Assembly: GCF_027409185.1 (NCBI RefSeq)
Contig: NC_084463.1
Location: 72,773,852 to 72,837,851, forward strand
From: Cynocephalus volans
Lineage: Eukaryota; Chordata; Mammalia; Dermoptera; Cynocephalidae
Length of the DNA: 64,000 nt
Reading direction: 5' to 3'
Below, in pieces: positions 45,590 through 58,010 of this stretch. Both the position numbers and the translations under genes were made by a program. The notes beneath the pieces were generated by a model. It was not told the DNA's origin. It saw nothing but the letters and a program-made list of their open reading frames with translations, and did no database searches. Positions within the stretch are counted from its first letter, which is position 1. Every line of letters starts with the position of its first letter.

Positions 45590-46065
45590 TGGTAGAGCAA
45601 TTGCTTCTTCTATTACTCTGGAGTGGGTTTTGAGGAGAGAGATGTCCTCTTCTTTTTCTGGTCTCCACTGGTGACTCTACTTGTGTCACTGCAATCAAAT
45701 GTCTGGCAGGCTGCTTGCACAGCGGTTGTGGCTACTGCTGTGGTGTCAAGCCACTTTTGCAGCAGCCATGGCTGTGGTGGGCCACCCACGTGGAGGTGGT
45801 GTTTTTGGCTTGCTCCTTTCCTGCTTCTGGACAAGGGATGTTGTGCATGGCTCCTGCCTAGGACCTTGGGTGTGCTCTGTTTCTTGCCTGCTTCTGGGCA
45901 GACGGGGCTGCCCTCATCTCCCACCTAGGGACCTCAGTGTGATCTGTTTCTTGCCTCAGAAGACGTGGCCGTAGAGACACAGACACAACCTAGTCCATCC
46001 AGCATAAAGGAAAAGAAGTAACCAGTTGCCAGTGTGCACTTTCTCAAACCAAGATGGCTGGATCA
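45590..46065 (-). mobile_element. Isolated L1 5' UTR segment
   Basis: 45590-45810 is similar over about 200 bp to the mini-L1 5' UTR at 45092-45303 (shared 'ggagagaga', 'tggtgactct', 'tgtggtgggccacc'). No ORF or 3' end accompanies it. The rest, to about 46065, is GC-richer and ends near 'ccaagatggctgg', after which composition returns to background. Confidence 0.5.
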
Positions 46066-46803
46066 GATTATGCTTCTTAAATTTAAATTTCAGTCCCAGC
46101 TTGTCCCAGGAGATGACTGAAACTAGTGAGTCTCACCCTTCATTCCTCAGTTTACTGTTGGCCCTGCATCATCCCTCTTTTTTCCTGTTACTTCTTTAAG
46201 TAAGATTTACTGATTTCACCCATTATCTGAAATTGTCTGTATTTCCCTTGTTGTAATCTCAGAGACCAGGGGTCCTAATTTATTGTGTATGTGTGAGTTA
46301 AAAAAAAAAGCCCAAGTATCTTCCTCCAGATCTAATTTTCTTATCCTGACATGTGTATTTTATTGTTTTCACTCTCTATAAAAGTTTTTATCCAAACACT
46401 TGAGTGACCCAGATGTGAAATGCCATTTTCTGGAAGAGAGTAGCAACATTGTTCAGGTGCTTGGATCTCCTTTCCCCCAGGTCAGCCCTGTCCCATTAAG
46501 AATGTCATCTAGGATGGTTTTGGCCTTTCAGAGGCCCTGTCCCTGGACAGACCTCCTTCTGAAGCTGAGTCTTAGCAGCCTGTCAGTCTGGGGAATTGCC
46601 TGGACAGTTGGGCTTGTCTCACTCTCTGGACATATCTCATGGTAATGAATCTTGGTTGTGAGAGCTAAAGTACATACTAAGTACTAAATACTAAAGTATT
46701 TAAAAGTATTTTAGTACACTGTGAACAAAGACATTCTTCTGTGGAGGAACTTAGTATGTTCTTAGTTCATTTATAATTAAGATGCTGAAGGAAATATATG
46801 ATA
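46066..46803. other. Non-coding, no recognised feature
   Basis: No gene or classified repeat recognised. Confidence 0.4.
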
Positions 46804-47268
46804 CAGTAATTTTTCCTTATCCATGATTTCACTTTCCTTGGTTTCAATTACTGGTGGTCAACTGTGGTCCAAATGTACTAAATTGAAAATTCCCGAAACA
46901 AACAATTCTTAAATTTTAAATTGTGCGCTGTTCTGAGTTGCATGATGAAATCTTGTGCTATCCCACGCTGTCCTGCCAGGATGTGAATCATTGCTTTGTC
47001 CAGTGTATCTACACTGTATAGGTTGGTTAGTCACTTAGCAGCCATCTTGGTTATCAGATTGACTATCATGATATTGTCGTATTTATCATGAGTTATTGTT
47101 GTTAATCTCTTACTGTGACTAATTTATAAGTTAAACTTTATTATAGGTATATATATATCTATATACAGGGGAAAACATAGTATATATAGGGTTTGGTACT
47201 ATCCGAAGTTTCAGGCATCCCCTGGGGGTCTTGGAATGTATCCCCCAAGAATAAGAGGGAGACTACTA
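46804..47268 (+). mobile_element. Tigger-type DNA transposon, non-autonomous
   Basis: Terminal inverted repeats can be paired: 'cagtaatttttccttatcc' at the left and 'ataagagggagactacta' at the right, flanked by TA. Internal blocks 'ggtttcaattactggtggtc', 'ttgtgcgctgttctgagttg' and 'gcatcccctgggggtcttgg' follow the termini of a Tigger (TcMar) element with the transposase region deleted. Confidence 0.8.
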
Positions 47269-47374
47269 TACGGTGTATTGTAAATTACCCCACCCTGGAT
47301 CACTAAAGTGTATTTCACGATCCTGCTTCACCATATTTTGTTATGCATATAATACAATAATTATGGCCGCAATA

Positions 47375-47585
47375 GTAGTTAATATTTTTTTGAGTGCTTA
47401 TTATTTTTCAGGTGCTATGTTCCTTCCATACAGTATCTCATTTAATTATCCAAATACTGCCATGAGTTGGGTGATTATTATCTCCATCCTTCCTAAGATT
47501 TGCTTTCTTTCTCAATGTCACTCAACTAGTAAGACAGTAGAATTTGAATGAAGTTCTGACTCCAAAGCCAAAGCTATTTGCATCC
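47375..47585 (-). mobile_element. MIR SINE, inverted
   Basis: 'tagtagttaatatttttttg', 'agtatctcatttaattatcc', 'attattatctccatccttcc' and 'aatgtcactcaactagtaag' match the reverse complement of MIR in order. Confidence 0.7.
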
Positions 47586-47619
47586 TAATTTGGAAGGTAT
47601 GTACTAAAGCACGGTGATT

Positions 47620-47705
47620 AATTCAATTCACATGAAAAGATATTTATCGGGTGTCTGTGGTGTGCATTCTCCATGCTAGATGCTAGTGAGCTGAAAAGGA
47701 AGTGA
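47620..47705 (-). mobile_element. L2 fragment
   Basis: 'gatatttatcgggtgtctgt' followed by 'tccatgctagatgctagtga' resembles the inverted L2 3' end. Diverged. Confidence 0.4.
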
Positions 47706-47724
47706 GGCAGTATATAAGATTGCT

Positions 47725-48135
47725 AGGGTTGTCATCACAAAGTACCATTTTGTGGTACGTTTAAGACTAGGTGGCTTAAGCAATAGAAATTTATTTTCTC
47801 ACAGTTCTGGAGGTACAAGTCCAAGACGAAGGTTTTAGCAGGGTTATTTTCTTTTGAGGGCTGTGAGGGAAGGATCTGTTCCAGGCCTCTTTCCTTGGAT
47901 TGTAGATGGCTGTCTTCTCCATAGTGTTCACATGGTCTTCTCTCTATGCAGGCCTGTGTCTAAATTTCCTCTTCTTATAAACACACTAGTCATATTGGTT
48001 TAGGGCCCACCTAAACATCTCATTTTAACTTAATTACTTAAAATAATTTTATTCTGAGGTACTCAAGGTTAGGTTTTTAACATATGAATTTTAACGTATG
48101 AATTTTTGAGAGGACACATTTTTAGCTCATAACAA
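47725..48135 (-). mobile_element. MLT1 MaLR LTR, inverted
   Basis: On the plus strand it reads 'ggtggcttaagcaatagaaa', 'ttctcacagttctggaggta', 'tagatggctgtcttctccat', 'gttcacatggtcttctctct' and 'aacatatgaattttaacgta'. These are the reverse complement of an MLT1 LTR, beginning with its 3' end. Confidence 0.8.
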
Positions 48136-48198
48136 TTCCCTTCCCTCAAAGACTGACCAGTCTATCAAAATATATTGACTTAAAAGTAAGTTGGATGG

Positions 48199-48314
48199 TG
48201 GCTGGCCGGTTAGCTCAGATGGTAGAGCATGGTGCTGACAACACCAAGGTCAAGGGTTTGATCCCCTTACCAGCCAGCTGCCAAAAACAAAGCAAAACAA
48301 AAACAAAAAAAAGA
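48199..48314 (+). mobile_element. t-SINE monomer
   Basis: Well-preserved tRNA-Ile-like body 'ctggccggttagctcagatg', 'ggtgctgacaacaccaaggt' and B-box region 'caagggtttgatcc', end 'ccagctgcc', then an A-rich tail with C interruptions. An 11-bp duplication 'aagttggatgg' at 48188-48198 and 48315-48325. Confidence 0.9.
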
Positions 48315-48329
48315 AAGTTGGATGGAAGA

Positions 48330-49690
48330 ATATTTGGATGGAATAATATTTGAATGGAAATAAAAAGCTTGTTTTGGGACTGTGGAGAAATGAGTGATTA
48401 ATTTGGGTTGGAGTTAATGGGAAAGACTTCAATGGAGCTAGTTCCATTAAACCTGGGCCTTGAATGATAAGAAAAAATATAAAAGGCTGAGAATGGACAG
48501 GAGACAGAATTTGGGTGGCCTTTGGGGCACAGATAGTGCTCTAGAGTGGTAGAAGTGAGAGATGATGTGATATACTGGTAAAATGAGTCCCAGAAAAAAG
48601 CACTGATTTATATCAATTGCCTTTGCCCCTGAGTATGGCTAAGGGTTGGTTTTTAGGAAGTTACTTTCCCCACACAGCTGGGCTATGCATGCTTGTACAT
48701 GAAGTGTACTCCTGTTTTTGCCCACAGAATCTGAGAGGCCCTAGGGCAGAAGGTCAAAAAGGCAAGGAAAGTGCTAGGGGCAAGAAGCTGTGAGTTCAAA
48801 GTGAGTCAAAACCCACACGGAACATCCACTACAGCCATGCATGGATGGGAGCTGGGGCATCTTGGGTATCTGATATACCAGGTGAATGGGAAGGGGAGGA
48901 GACTGTTTCAGATGGTGGGTGTATAATGCACAAAAGCCTGTGACAGGAGAAAGCCTGATATGTTTGAAAAAGGTCAGTGCTAATACAGTACAAGGAGCTG
49001 GGGTAAAGTGGTTAAAACATGACTAGAGTGTAGGGAAAGGACAGATCATGAGGGGGCCTTTTTTGTCTTGCTAATGATTTTGGCATTTATCCTACAACCA
49101 AAGGGCAGCTACTGAATGATTTTAAGTGTGTCATGAACTGCATGAATGTGTGTATGCACACGCATACCTTCGCCCCTCATATGACATGAACAGATTTACA
49201 TTTAGAAAGATCACTCTGGCCGCAGTGTGAAGAACTGGTTGAAATGAAGCCAAATTATTTCCCAGAAGACCACTGGAGGTTGTTGTAGTGGAGTAGGGTA
49301 GAGATGGGTTAGAGAAATATTTAAGCTATAGCTCAGTAGCAGTGAGCACATCTATTGCACAGGTCTTGGCATCTAAGTACCATCCTCAATAAAAGGTATC
49401 AGAGTCCTTGGAGTAAAGGTTGTTTTCAGGTCTGGAGAAGGGAAAGTAAAAGGGGAGCCTATCATATATTGTTGAGTCAGAAAGCAAAGTGCCAAAAAAA
49501 AAAAAAAAAAAAAGATAGAAATGCATCAAAATGATTCAGAATCAAGGTTGGAGGAGCTCTCACTGGCTAAACTTGGGATAATCTGGGCAAAAATAATGGC
49601 AATGGACTAAAATACAATGAACACAGAAATAGAATGTGTGAATACACAGATAAAGTGATACACAGTGTTAAAATAAAGGTGTATACGGCG
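48330..49690. other. Non-coding, no gene recognised
   Basis: A run of A at 49494-49513 and a faint repeat-like texture are seen. Nothing is classified. Confidence 0.4.
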
Positions 49691-49704
49691 GGAAAACACT
49701 TCTT

Positions 49705-49807
49705 GTTTGTTTGTTTTTTTGGTGGCTGGCTGGTAAGGGGAACTGAACCCATGATCTTGGGGTTATTAGCCTAGGCTCTAACCAACTGAGCTAACCAGCC
49801 AGCCCCA
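49705..49807 (-). mobile_element. t-SINE monomer, inverted
   Basis: Minus strand reads 'ggggctggctggttagctca', 'ggttagagcctaggctaata' and 'tgggttcagttccccttacc', with the T-rich tail at the left. A 14-bp duplication 'ggaaaacacttctt' at 49691-49704 and 49808-49821. Confidence 0.9.
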
Positions 49808-49829
49808 GGAAAACACTTCTTTATAGAAG

Positions 49830-50456
49830 GATGTCAGCTAATAAATGTAGAATGTGTAATAGAATTAGAAAATTATTATTTTGCAACACCTATGTAATAA
49901 TTGATTCAGGCAAGATTCATCAATGGACACTAAATTCATTGGGTTAACAGGATATTCAAAGTTTCAAAATATCACCCAATAAATGACTTCTTAATTATAA
50001 ATAGAAAATAGTCCCTTTACTAAAGTGATTTGGTAACACTACCTTAACTGAGTAAACAAATTTAGCATCATTAATATTGGAACAAACTGACATTATATAC
50101 TTCCTGTGATGATGCACACATCTTTTGGAACACACAAAGTCTCCTAAGTAGTAGTAGTTTTTCCAAACATGCTTAACCTGCATCTAAAATGAGGAAGCCA
50201 TCAGAAAAATTCAGATTGGGGTGCATTTTAGAAGATAAATCACTTGGACTCTTCAAAAATAACAATGTCATAAAGAACAAAAAAGAAAGTATGTGTGTGT
50301 GTGCAAGTGCATGTGCAAGGGTAGGGGCATTACCTCTAGATTAAGGGAGAATTAAGGAACATGACAACCCAGTGCAATGCATAATCCCTTGATTGAATCC
50401 TGGGAAAAATAGCTACAAAGGGCCTTTATCCAGGTGATGGTTGATGAAATTGGACG
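49830..50456. other. Non-coding, short GT repeat
   Basis: A GT-rich simple repeat at 50290-50318 is the only feature noted. Confidence 0.4.
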
Positions 50457-50832
50457 TGTTGTCTCCTCCAAAACTCGTGTGGAAATTTGATCCCCAATGT
50501 AGCAGTGTTGGAAACTGATTGAGTCATAGGGGTGGATCCCTCATGAATGGATTAATGCTCTCCCTGGGGGGATTAATGAGTTCTTGCTGTGTTTGTTTCT
50601 GAGAGAGCTGGTTGTTTATAGGACCCAGGCACCTCCTCTCTCTTGCTTCCTCTCGCCATGTGATCTGCTTGTACCTGCTGGCTGCCTGCCGCTTTCCGCC
50701 ATGAGTAGAAGCAGACTGAGGCCCATGCCAGATGCAGCTGTCCCAGAATTGTAAGCCAAATAAACTTCTTTTCCTTATAAATTACCCAGTCTCAGGTAAT
50801 TCTGCTATAGCAACACAAAACAGACTAAAAAA
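50457..50832 (+). mobile_element. MST/THE1-like MaLR solo LTR
   Basis: Closely similar to the LTR at 38039-38434: 'ggtggatccctcatgaatgg', 'ttcctctcgccatgtgatct', 'atgccagatgcagctgtccc' and 'ataaattacccagtctcagg'. It is shorter in the centre. Same orientation; the right end runs into an A-rich tract that hides the target duplication. Confidence 0.85.
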
Positions 50833-51234
50833 AAAAGGTTATACAGGTGTTCATTGTATTATTTCATCAACTTTTCTGTTAGTTTGAAATTTGGGAAAGT
50901 ACAGAAACTGAAACAAATTACAATGAAGTGAATGACAATAGTTAGGAGGCCTTCAATGGGAAAGACCAGTTTAATGGACAATCTTATATTCCATGTAAGT
51001 CATGTCACATATTACTAACTCCATACATACATGTATTACACAATAATGCTTCTATCTTATCATTTAGAAATAAATGTTTTGTCAGTTTGTTCTAATTTGC
51101 AGTAAATGTGTTTCATTATAAGGTAATTTTTTTTTCCTCAAAATTATTTTCGAATGGTCTCCTTTTGATTTTGTTCCTCTTACTATTCAATTCTCCACAC
51201 TTCTAAATTTTCATTATATCTTGATCACAGGTGT

Positions 51235-51330
51235 TTGCTTTGATTAATGTCAGGCACTGTGCCAGGTACCGAAGACATAAAGATAGATAAGGAAAAATGT
51301 TTTCTTCCCAGAGGAAATGATAGGCTATCA
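51235..51330 (-). mobile_element. L2 fragment
   Basis: 'tcaggcactgtgccaggtac' and 'gaagacataaagatagataa' correspond to the inverted L2 3' region. Confidence 0.55.
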
Positions 51331-51894
51331 GAGAAGAGAACAGAAAACAGATAAATTACAATGCAGTGTCTTAAGAACCTTAACACAAGTTGATTCATTT
51401 AAACTGATATGTTATTTTGAGCTCCAGTTTAAATCTATGCCTGGATACCAGCAGCTAAAGTGGGTTATCTTGGATTCCTTTGTAAAATACCTGTCAAGTC
51501 ACTGTAAAGAAAGAAAACTGGCAACACTATTTAAAAATAAGGCTTAGGGAAAACCTAATGCCAGAATCTGGTTGCACGTCCCATTGACCCTAAGGGAGAT
51601 AGTGCTGGACTGAGAAGGATATACACAGGCATGGATTCTGGAGCAGAGGCTGCTGGAAGAATGAATGCAGGAAGACAATTTTTGCCCCTCCAATTTGTGT
51701 GTCCTGATCAGAAACCTTGATTTGTTTTCACGAGAATACATGGCAGCTGGTTTCTCCACTGGGCAACACTACTCTTTCTCTCTCTTCCACTTCAGATTTT
51801 CATTTTACAAGAGTACTGCAGAAAGTTCATGGAAAAATAGAATTAAAAGATAATATGAATTTTCCATGAACTTTTTGAAGACCTCTCATATAGT

Positions 51895-52335
51895 TAATTA
51901 TTAAATATTTTACAATACAGAAAAGTATACAGAAAAATATATACAGAAAAGAGAAAGCGTAACAGAAATTTATGCATTCACCACCTAGATTGTAGAAAGG
52001 TATCAAATCTTTTTTAATTTAATAAAATAAAATAGATGTGGAAGCCTTCTTATCCCCGTAGTGTTTACTATCTCCATTCCCAGAGGTAACTACTAACATG
52101 AAATTAGTACATATTTTTTCTTTCTAAGTTTCTTACTTTTTAATATTTTTAATAAGTAGATTTATGTGTATAAAATATACATTGTTGCTATCTGTGTTTC
52201 CAAAATACACATGAATTGACTCATATAGAACTTGTATTTTTTAACCTGTTTTTATTCACTTAATATTTTTAATATTTATCCTTGTCAACTTCTGTGAATC
52301 TTTCTTTCTTTTTACAGATACATAGGTTCTGTTCT
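51895..52335 (-). mobile_element. Probable old L1M 3' UTR
   Basis: 'gagaaagcgtaacagaaatt', 'tgcattcaccacctagattg', 'ccattcccagaggtaactac' and 'aattgactcatatagaactt' recall the antisense 3' UTR of old L1Ms. Highly diverged, so the call is cautious. Confidence 0.45.
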
Positions 52336-53159
52336 ACCAAAAAGCCACGCTTTGTCTATCCTCTTATCCATTTGGCTCTTGAGAGTCCTTCTTTGTCCTT
52401 TTCTGCACTTTTCTACCTGGTAGGGAGGTTGACTTCTTCACAATATATCGCCTGAATTCCTCTGCTCTTTCCCTTTGGTTGGAATCAGCGAATGGGAGGC
52501 ACTAGCTGGAAAGCAAAGTGTAGAAACAGGTAGAAATCATGGTATTTATGGACTACTCACTCCCCGTCTGGCCTTGGATGTGTTCAGGCCGTCTTCTACC
52601 ATAGCTACAGCTCTCACTGGCTTCTGGAAATAGCACCACAGCCTCCCTTGCCCCTTCAGGCTAGTCAAGGCAACGGCTTCCCATGGTCACCAGTCCTGAT
52701 GCTTCACCACCCCTTGTTGGATCCCTAACCCTGCTCATGCCTCTGTCAATGGACTTTTCATGACATTCTCATCAATTATCCCTTTGAATATGGCATCTGT
52801 TTTTCTGCCAGGACCCCAACTATTGAAGCTGGTTACAAATAAACATACACACACCAATAGGTTTTCAATATATTAGGAAATGACTAACAAGTAGTACAAA
52901 AAGATGTCTCAGGCTTCAGAGCAAATCTTTATCATTGCGTAGGTGTGTATACATTGTGTAGTGCATGCAGGTTTATTTATATACACCTGTTTGCTTTTGT
53001 GCATTGGCTTTCTATATTATATTCCTTAACAACATATTAGCAAGACCTATTTGAAAAAAAAAGAAGCTACTATGGGCCATGAAAAGTAGAAGTGACTAAA
53101 TTATGCTGCATAACACATTCCTGAAAGGAAAGGCTAAATATTTAAAAATCAATTTCTAC
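52336..53159. other. Non-coding, no recognised feature
   Basis: No supported gene or repeat. Confidence 0.4.
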
Positions 53160-54190
53160 GTTAATTTATAATGAAATGCCTATAAAAGCCCCATTAGATT
53201 TTAGAATAATTTTGGAACTTGGTTGTAATTTTAAAGTTCTCTTGAAGAATAAACATGTAGGAATAGCTAATAAAATTTTGATGTTCATTTGAAGAATAAG
53301 CAAATAAGGATAGGTAATAAAATTTTGTGAGTGGATTTAAATGTGGGAGTATTTGATACCTCATATATTTAACAAAACAATGTGACATTAACATAAGGAT
53401 TTGGAGATGAATGGGACAATATAGCAACATGCAAAAGTATCAACTTGTGCATATATTTGACTTTATTAAATAATATGTTGCAAGCAACTGGGAAAAAGGG
53501 GAAAAAGAAGGAAAAATATAATATCTATATATTAAAATAAATTTCACATATATTAAAATATTAAATGTAAAAAAAAGCCATTAAAATCTAGAAGAAAACA
53601 TAAGTATATATTTCTGATGTAGAGATGGGGAGTGACTTTTGAACTCAAAAGCAATAAAATTATAAAGAAAAAAATAATTTCAAACATATGATAATTTGAA
53701 AAATTACTTTAAAGTGAATAAATTGACTCTATTATATATCTTTGGTATGCCATAATACAAACAAATTTAAAAGGAAAATGGAAAATATTAGAAAATCTTT
53801 ATGACAGTTGACAGCCTAATGTATGGAGACTTCACACAAATTCACACACACACAATGTAAATGAGCAAGAGGGCTTTAAAACTACTCAGAACCACTAGAA
53901 CAATGTTTAAATGAGACAGTATGTCACCCTCTATATTGTCAAGGGTAAAGAGAAAATTAAAATACTCCATATTAGAAAGGGTTCATAGAAATTACCTTTT
54001 TATACACTATTGGCTAGAGTTTAAATTGGATTAATTTCTCATAAAGGCATTTTGGTAATTAAAAAAAAGTATATGGCCTTTGACATGAAAGTTTCATGTC
54101 AAGAAATATAACTTGGAATAGACACATGTATATATACAGGGATCTTATAACACTCTTGTTTAAATTACTAGTGGTAGGCCAGAGAGTCAG
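53160..54190 (+). mobile_element. Very old L1M ORF2 relic
   Basis: Scattered but ordered L1 blocks: 'aaaatctagaagaaaacata', 'cccttactactggctag'-like 'tacactattggctagagttt', 'ggcattttggtaatt', and 'tatggcctttgacatgaaag'. These follow the ORF2 3' half of an ancient L1M. All frames are broken. Confidence 0.5.
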
Positions 54191-54385
54191 TGCTAACCTA
54201 GCTTACTCAAATTTCATTACCTACATTGAGGGCCAAAAGATGTGTCTGGAGGAGCTTGCTAACCTCTGGGATTTGTGTATCTTGTGCACAGTTTCAAGAG
54301 TCATTTAGCATATTTGGCCTCAAATTGGATCTGATTGTAGTTAATTACATTATCTCTAATCACTGCTTTAGATTTCAGAAATCCA

Positions 54386-56063
54386 GAGGCTCTCCTCTCC
54401 GCAGTGTATGTTCTTGTTGCCCTTGTCAATGATCAGTTGGCTGTAAGTATATGAGTTGATTTCTGTGTTCTCTATTCTGTTCCATTGGTTCATGTGTCTG
54501 TTTTTATGTCAGTACCATGCTGCATGCTGTTTTAGTTACTATAGCTTTGTACTATAGTTTGAAGTCAGGTAGTGTAATACCTCTGGCTTTTTTTTCCTCC
54601 CTTTCAGGATTACTTTGGCTATTAGGGATCTTTTTTTGTTCCATATGAATGTTGGGATTGGTTTTTCTATTTCAGTGAAGAACATCATGGGTATTTTGAT
54701 GGGGATTGCGTTGAATTTGTAGACTGCTTTGGGTAGTATGGACATTTTCACAGTGTTAATCCTTCCAATCCATGAACATGGAATGTCTTTCCATCTTTTT
54801 GTATCCTCTTTAATTTCTTTCAGCAGTGTTTTGTAGTTCTTATTGTAGAGATCTTTCACTTCCTTGGTTACATTTATTTCCAGGTATTTTATTCTTTTGG
54901 TAGCTATTGTAAATGGACTTCCTTTCTTGATTTCTTTTTCTGCTTGTTTGTTGTTGGTATATAAAAATGCTACTGATTTTTGCATATTGATTTTGAAAAA
55001 TAAATGGGATTATATCAAACTAAAAAGCTTCTGCACAGTGAAAGAAACAATCAACAGAGTGAAAAGACAACCTACAGAATGGGAGAATATATTTGCAAAC
55101 TATTCATCCAAAAAGGGATTAATATGCAGAATATACAAAGAACTCAAACAATTTAACAGTAAAAAACCCAAATAATCTGATTAGAAAAATGGGCAAAGGA
55201 GCTGAATGGACATTTCTCAAAAGGAGGTATACAAATGGCCAACAAATATATGAAAAATGCTCAACATCACTAAGCATCAGGGAAATGCAAATCAAAATCA
55301 CATTGAAATATCATCTCACACCAGATAGACTGGCTATTATAAAAAAGACAGAGAATAACCAATACTGGTGAGGATGTGGAAAAAGGAGAACCCTTATAAA
55401 CTGTTGGTGGGATTGTAAATTAGTGCAGCCATTATGGAAAACAGTATGGAGCTTTCTCAAATGACTACAGATAGAACTACCATATGATCCAGTAATCCCA
55501 GTACTGGGTATATACCCAAAGTGGGAATAATCATGTCAAAGGGATACCTGCACTCCCATGTTTATATCAGCTCTATTTACAGTAGCCAAGAGTTAGAACC
55601 AACCTAAATGTCCATCAACAGATGACTGGATAAGAAAAATGTGGTATATATACACAATGGAGTACTACTCGGCCGTGAAAAAGAACAAAATTCTTCCATT
55701 CACAGCTACATGATGATCTTGGAGAAAATTATATTAAGTGAAACAAGCCAGGCACAGAAAGAGAATTATCACATATCCTCATTGGGAGTGAAAGAAAGAA
55801 AAAAGAAAGAGAAAGAAACAACAATCACAATAGCACATTGAACTTTCCGAAGGAGAGAACAGAGCTGTGATTACTAGAGTTGGGAAAGGGGGAGCAGGAG
55901 GGGGACTAGTGAGAAATTGGTTAATGGACACAGGGAATGATTACGTTTTGTAATGATGAACGTGCTAATTGTCCTAACTTGATCATCACACATTGTACAC
56001 AGGTGTTGATATTCAACTCTTTACTCCACAAATATGTCTAATCAATTATTTTTCAATAAAAAT
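54386..56063 (+). mobile_element. Twin-primed (5'-inverted) L1 insertion
   Basis: The left part (54386 to about 54994) is antisense ORF2: the minus strand encodes '[20 protein letters not shown]' to '[16 protein letters not shown]'. At about 54995 the sequence flips to sense ORF2 ('[20 protein letters not shown]' onward) through the C-terminal end and 3' UTR to 'caataaaaa' at 56054. A 16-bp duplication (14 of 16 match) sits at 54370-54385 and 56064-56079. This layout is the known product of twin priming. It is too short and broken to code. Confidence 0.9.
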
Positions 56064-56474
56064 AGATATCAGAGATCCAAATGGGTAGCTTTGCCCAGAG
56101 TAAAGGGGTATATTTCATACATGAACAAATTAAAAGGATGGGGATCATTATTTTAAAGAAAATATGTCAAATTTTTGGTTGAAAAATAATAAAATAGTTG
56201 GAAAGTCAAAGTCAAGCTGACAGTTTAAAAAGTCTTATGTTTGGATATCTCTAGGAATCAGCTTTGTTTAGGGACTCAGGAGGAACTGGATTGAATTGAA
56301 AAACATATTTCAGTTTTATTATCACAAAAGTAAGAGTGGAAACATGGAAACAAGATAAAAGAGGACTGCAAGGCAGATGTTGGTGCCCACCCTTATTTTC
56401 TAAATACTAATCATTCCTTTAACCTTCCTACTGCAGGCCCCTGCAATGCTGTCTGAAGGCTTTCTTTAGTCACA

Positions 56475-56808
56475 TGCTGCTATAGTCCGAATGTTTATGT
56501 CCCCCCAGATTTGTATGTTGAAACCTAACTTTCCGTGTGATGGTATTTGGAGGTGGGGCCTTTGGTAGGTGATTAGCGCCTTTGGAGAAGAGACCTTGGA
56601 GAGCTCCCTCACCCCTTCCACCCTGTGAGGCTGAGAATTAGGCCCTTTATGAATCAGGAAGCAGGCCCTCACAGACACTGAATTTGCTGGTGCCTTAGTC
56701 TTAGACTTCTCAGCCTGTAGAACTGTGAGAAATAAATTTCTGTTGTTTATAAGCCACCCAGCTGATGGTACCTTGTTATAGCACCTCAAATGGACTAAAT
56801 AAAACACA
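56475..56808 (+). mobile_element. MLT1-type MaLR solo LTR
   Basis: 'tgctatagtccgaatgttta', 'tttggaggtggggcctttgg', 'tagacttctcagcctgtaga', 'gtgagaaataaatttctgtt' and 'aatggactaaataaaac' are in MLT1 order. Confidence 0.85.
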
Positions 56809-57474
56809 TGCTTAGCCCCTGTCTAGAGAAAGCTGAAAGTACCCAGGAAATAACATCCCTGTGGCAGTCTTCAACCAAAGACAGAGAAGAGGGGTGGCTA
56901 AACCACCAGATTCCTTTCCCCTGAAATAAGATACAGTGACTCTGAGGCATACAGAGACTCCAAGATGCCCCCAATGGAACAAAGTCCACATCAGTAACTT
57001 TGTCAGTAACACATACTCTGTTGGCTTCCTTCCTTTCCTTGCCTGACTTCCCCTCAACCTTATTAGTGCTTCCTGGGATCACTTCCCAAATAAAATACTG
57101 TCACTTAAATCCTTATATCCAGTTTGGTTTTAGGAATAGTCCAACTGAAGACAATTAGTTCTAGGTATATTCCTACAAAGCAGAGCTTCAGAAAGGGATT
57201 CTAGAATTGGAACAATCACTGATCAAATAGCAAGAAGGACCTCACTGCTGGTGGTAAATGGGGTGGTGAAAACACCTGGCGTTCTGTAGCATCACTATTC
57301 CTAAAACTCTCAATTTGTAGAAAATTGGGAATGGACACAGGTGGATGGTAATGCACTGGCTGATGCAATATCTCTGGATCTTGAAAGATATTGGAACAAC
57401 AGTAATTGTAAGGACTGTGATGTAGCTCTCAACCAGGGATGAACATAAGGACAAATTCTCATCTTTTTCATGCT
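56809..57474 (+). mobile_element. Possible ERV-derived repeat
   Basis: 57038-57120 ('tgcttcctgggatcacttcc', 'caaataaaatactgtcactt') resembles the 3' end of the LTR-like repeat at 57475. What follows ('ggattctagaattggaacaa') resembles ERVL-type internal starts. No coding frame survives. Confidence 0.35.
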
Positions 57475-57770
57475 TAGGTGGGACATCTCTGAGGTATATT
57501 TACAAAGATTATCCAAAGTACCCATCAGATTGAGTCCTAGGTGCCCACAGAGGCCATCTGCTCTTGAACCCTGTGTTGGCTCCGTCCCCTGCCCTGTCTC
57601 ATTCCCCAGGCCCCTGCTGAAATCCCTACTTCCTGGGATCACCTGCCAGATAAACTGTACTCATGATGTCTCAGGGTCTACTTCTGAGGGGACCTAAGGC
57701 AGACAGCTTGGTTATATTGGAGGCATAAAGTATTTCTTCACAATAAGGTTAAACCTTAGAGGACAGACTT
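57475..57770 (+). mobile_element. LTR-like repeat, copy A
   Basis: Similar along about 290 bp to 61262-61556: 'tatttacaaagattatccaa', 'gggatcacctgcca', 'ataaactgtactcatgatgt', 'tctcagggtctacttctgag', and the shared downstream 'cttggttatattggaggcat'. The AATAAA-like signal and the 'ctcagggtctrcttctg' terminus suggest an ERV LTR 3' part. Confidence 0.5.
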
Positions 57771-58010
57771 GACAGACATGAAAAGGAAATAAGAACCTGA
57801 AGATAAGATAACATGTAAAAAAGGAAAAAGACTTACTTTGCCTATGTGCTCTTTAAGAGGGTATTAGAAATTGAATAGACATTTTCGTTTTTAACTAGAT
57901 CAGATGGATTATGGCCAAAAACTCAACCAGAGAAAACAGGGCTTGATCATAATGAGATCTATTCTATCCCATAGATGGGTCAGAATCCAGAAATCTATTA
58001 AGGGGTCTAT

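Noticed and set aside
46040-46062. YY1-like 'ccaagatggctgg' as a second L1 start
   Set aside because: It is on the opposite strand to the adjoining 5' UTR segment, and no L1 body follows on the plus strand.
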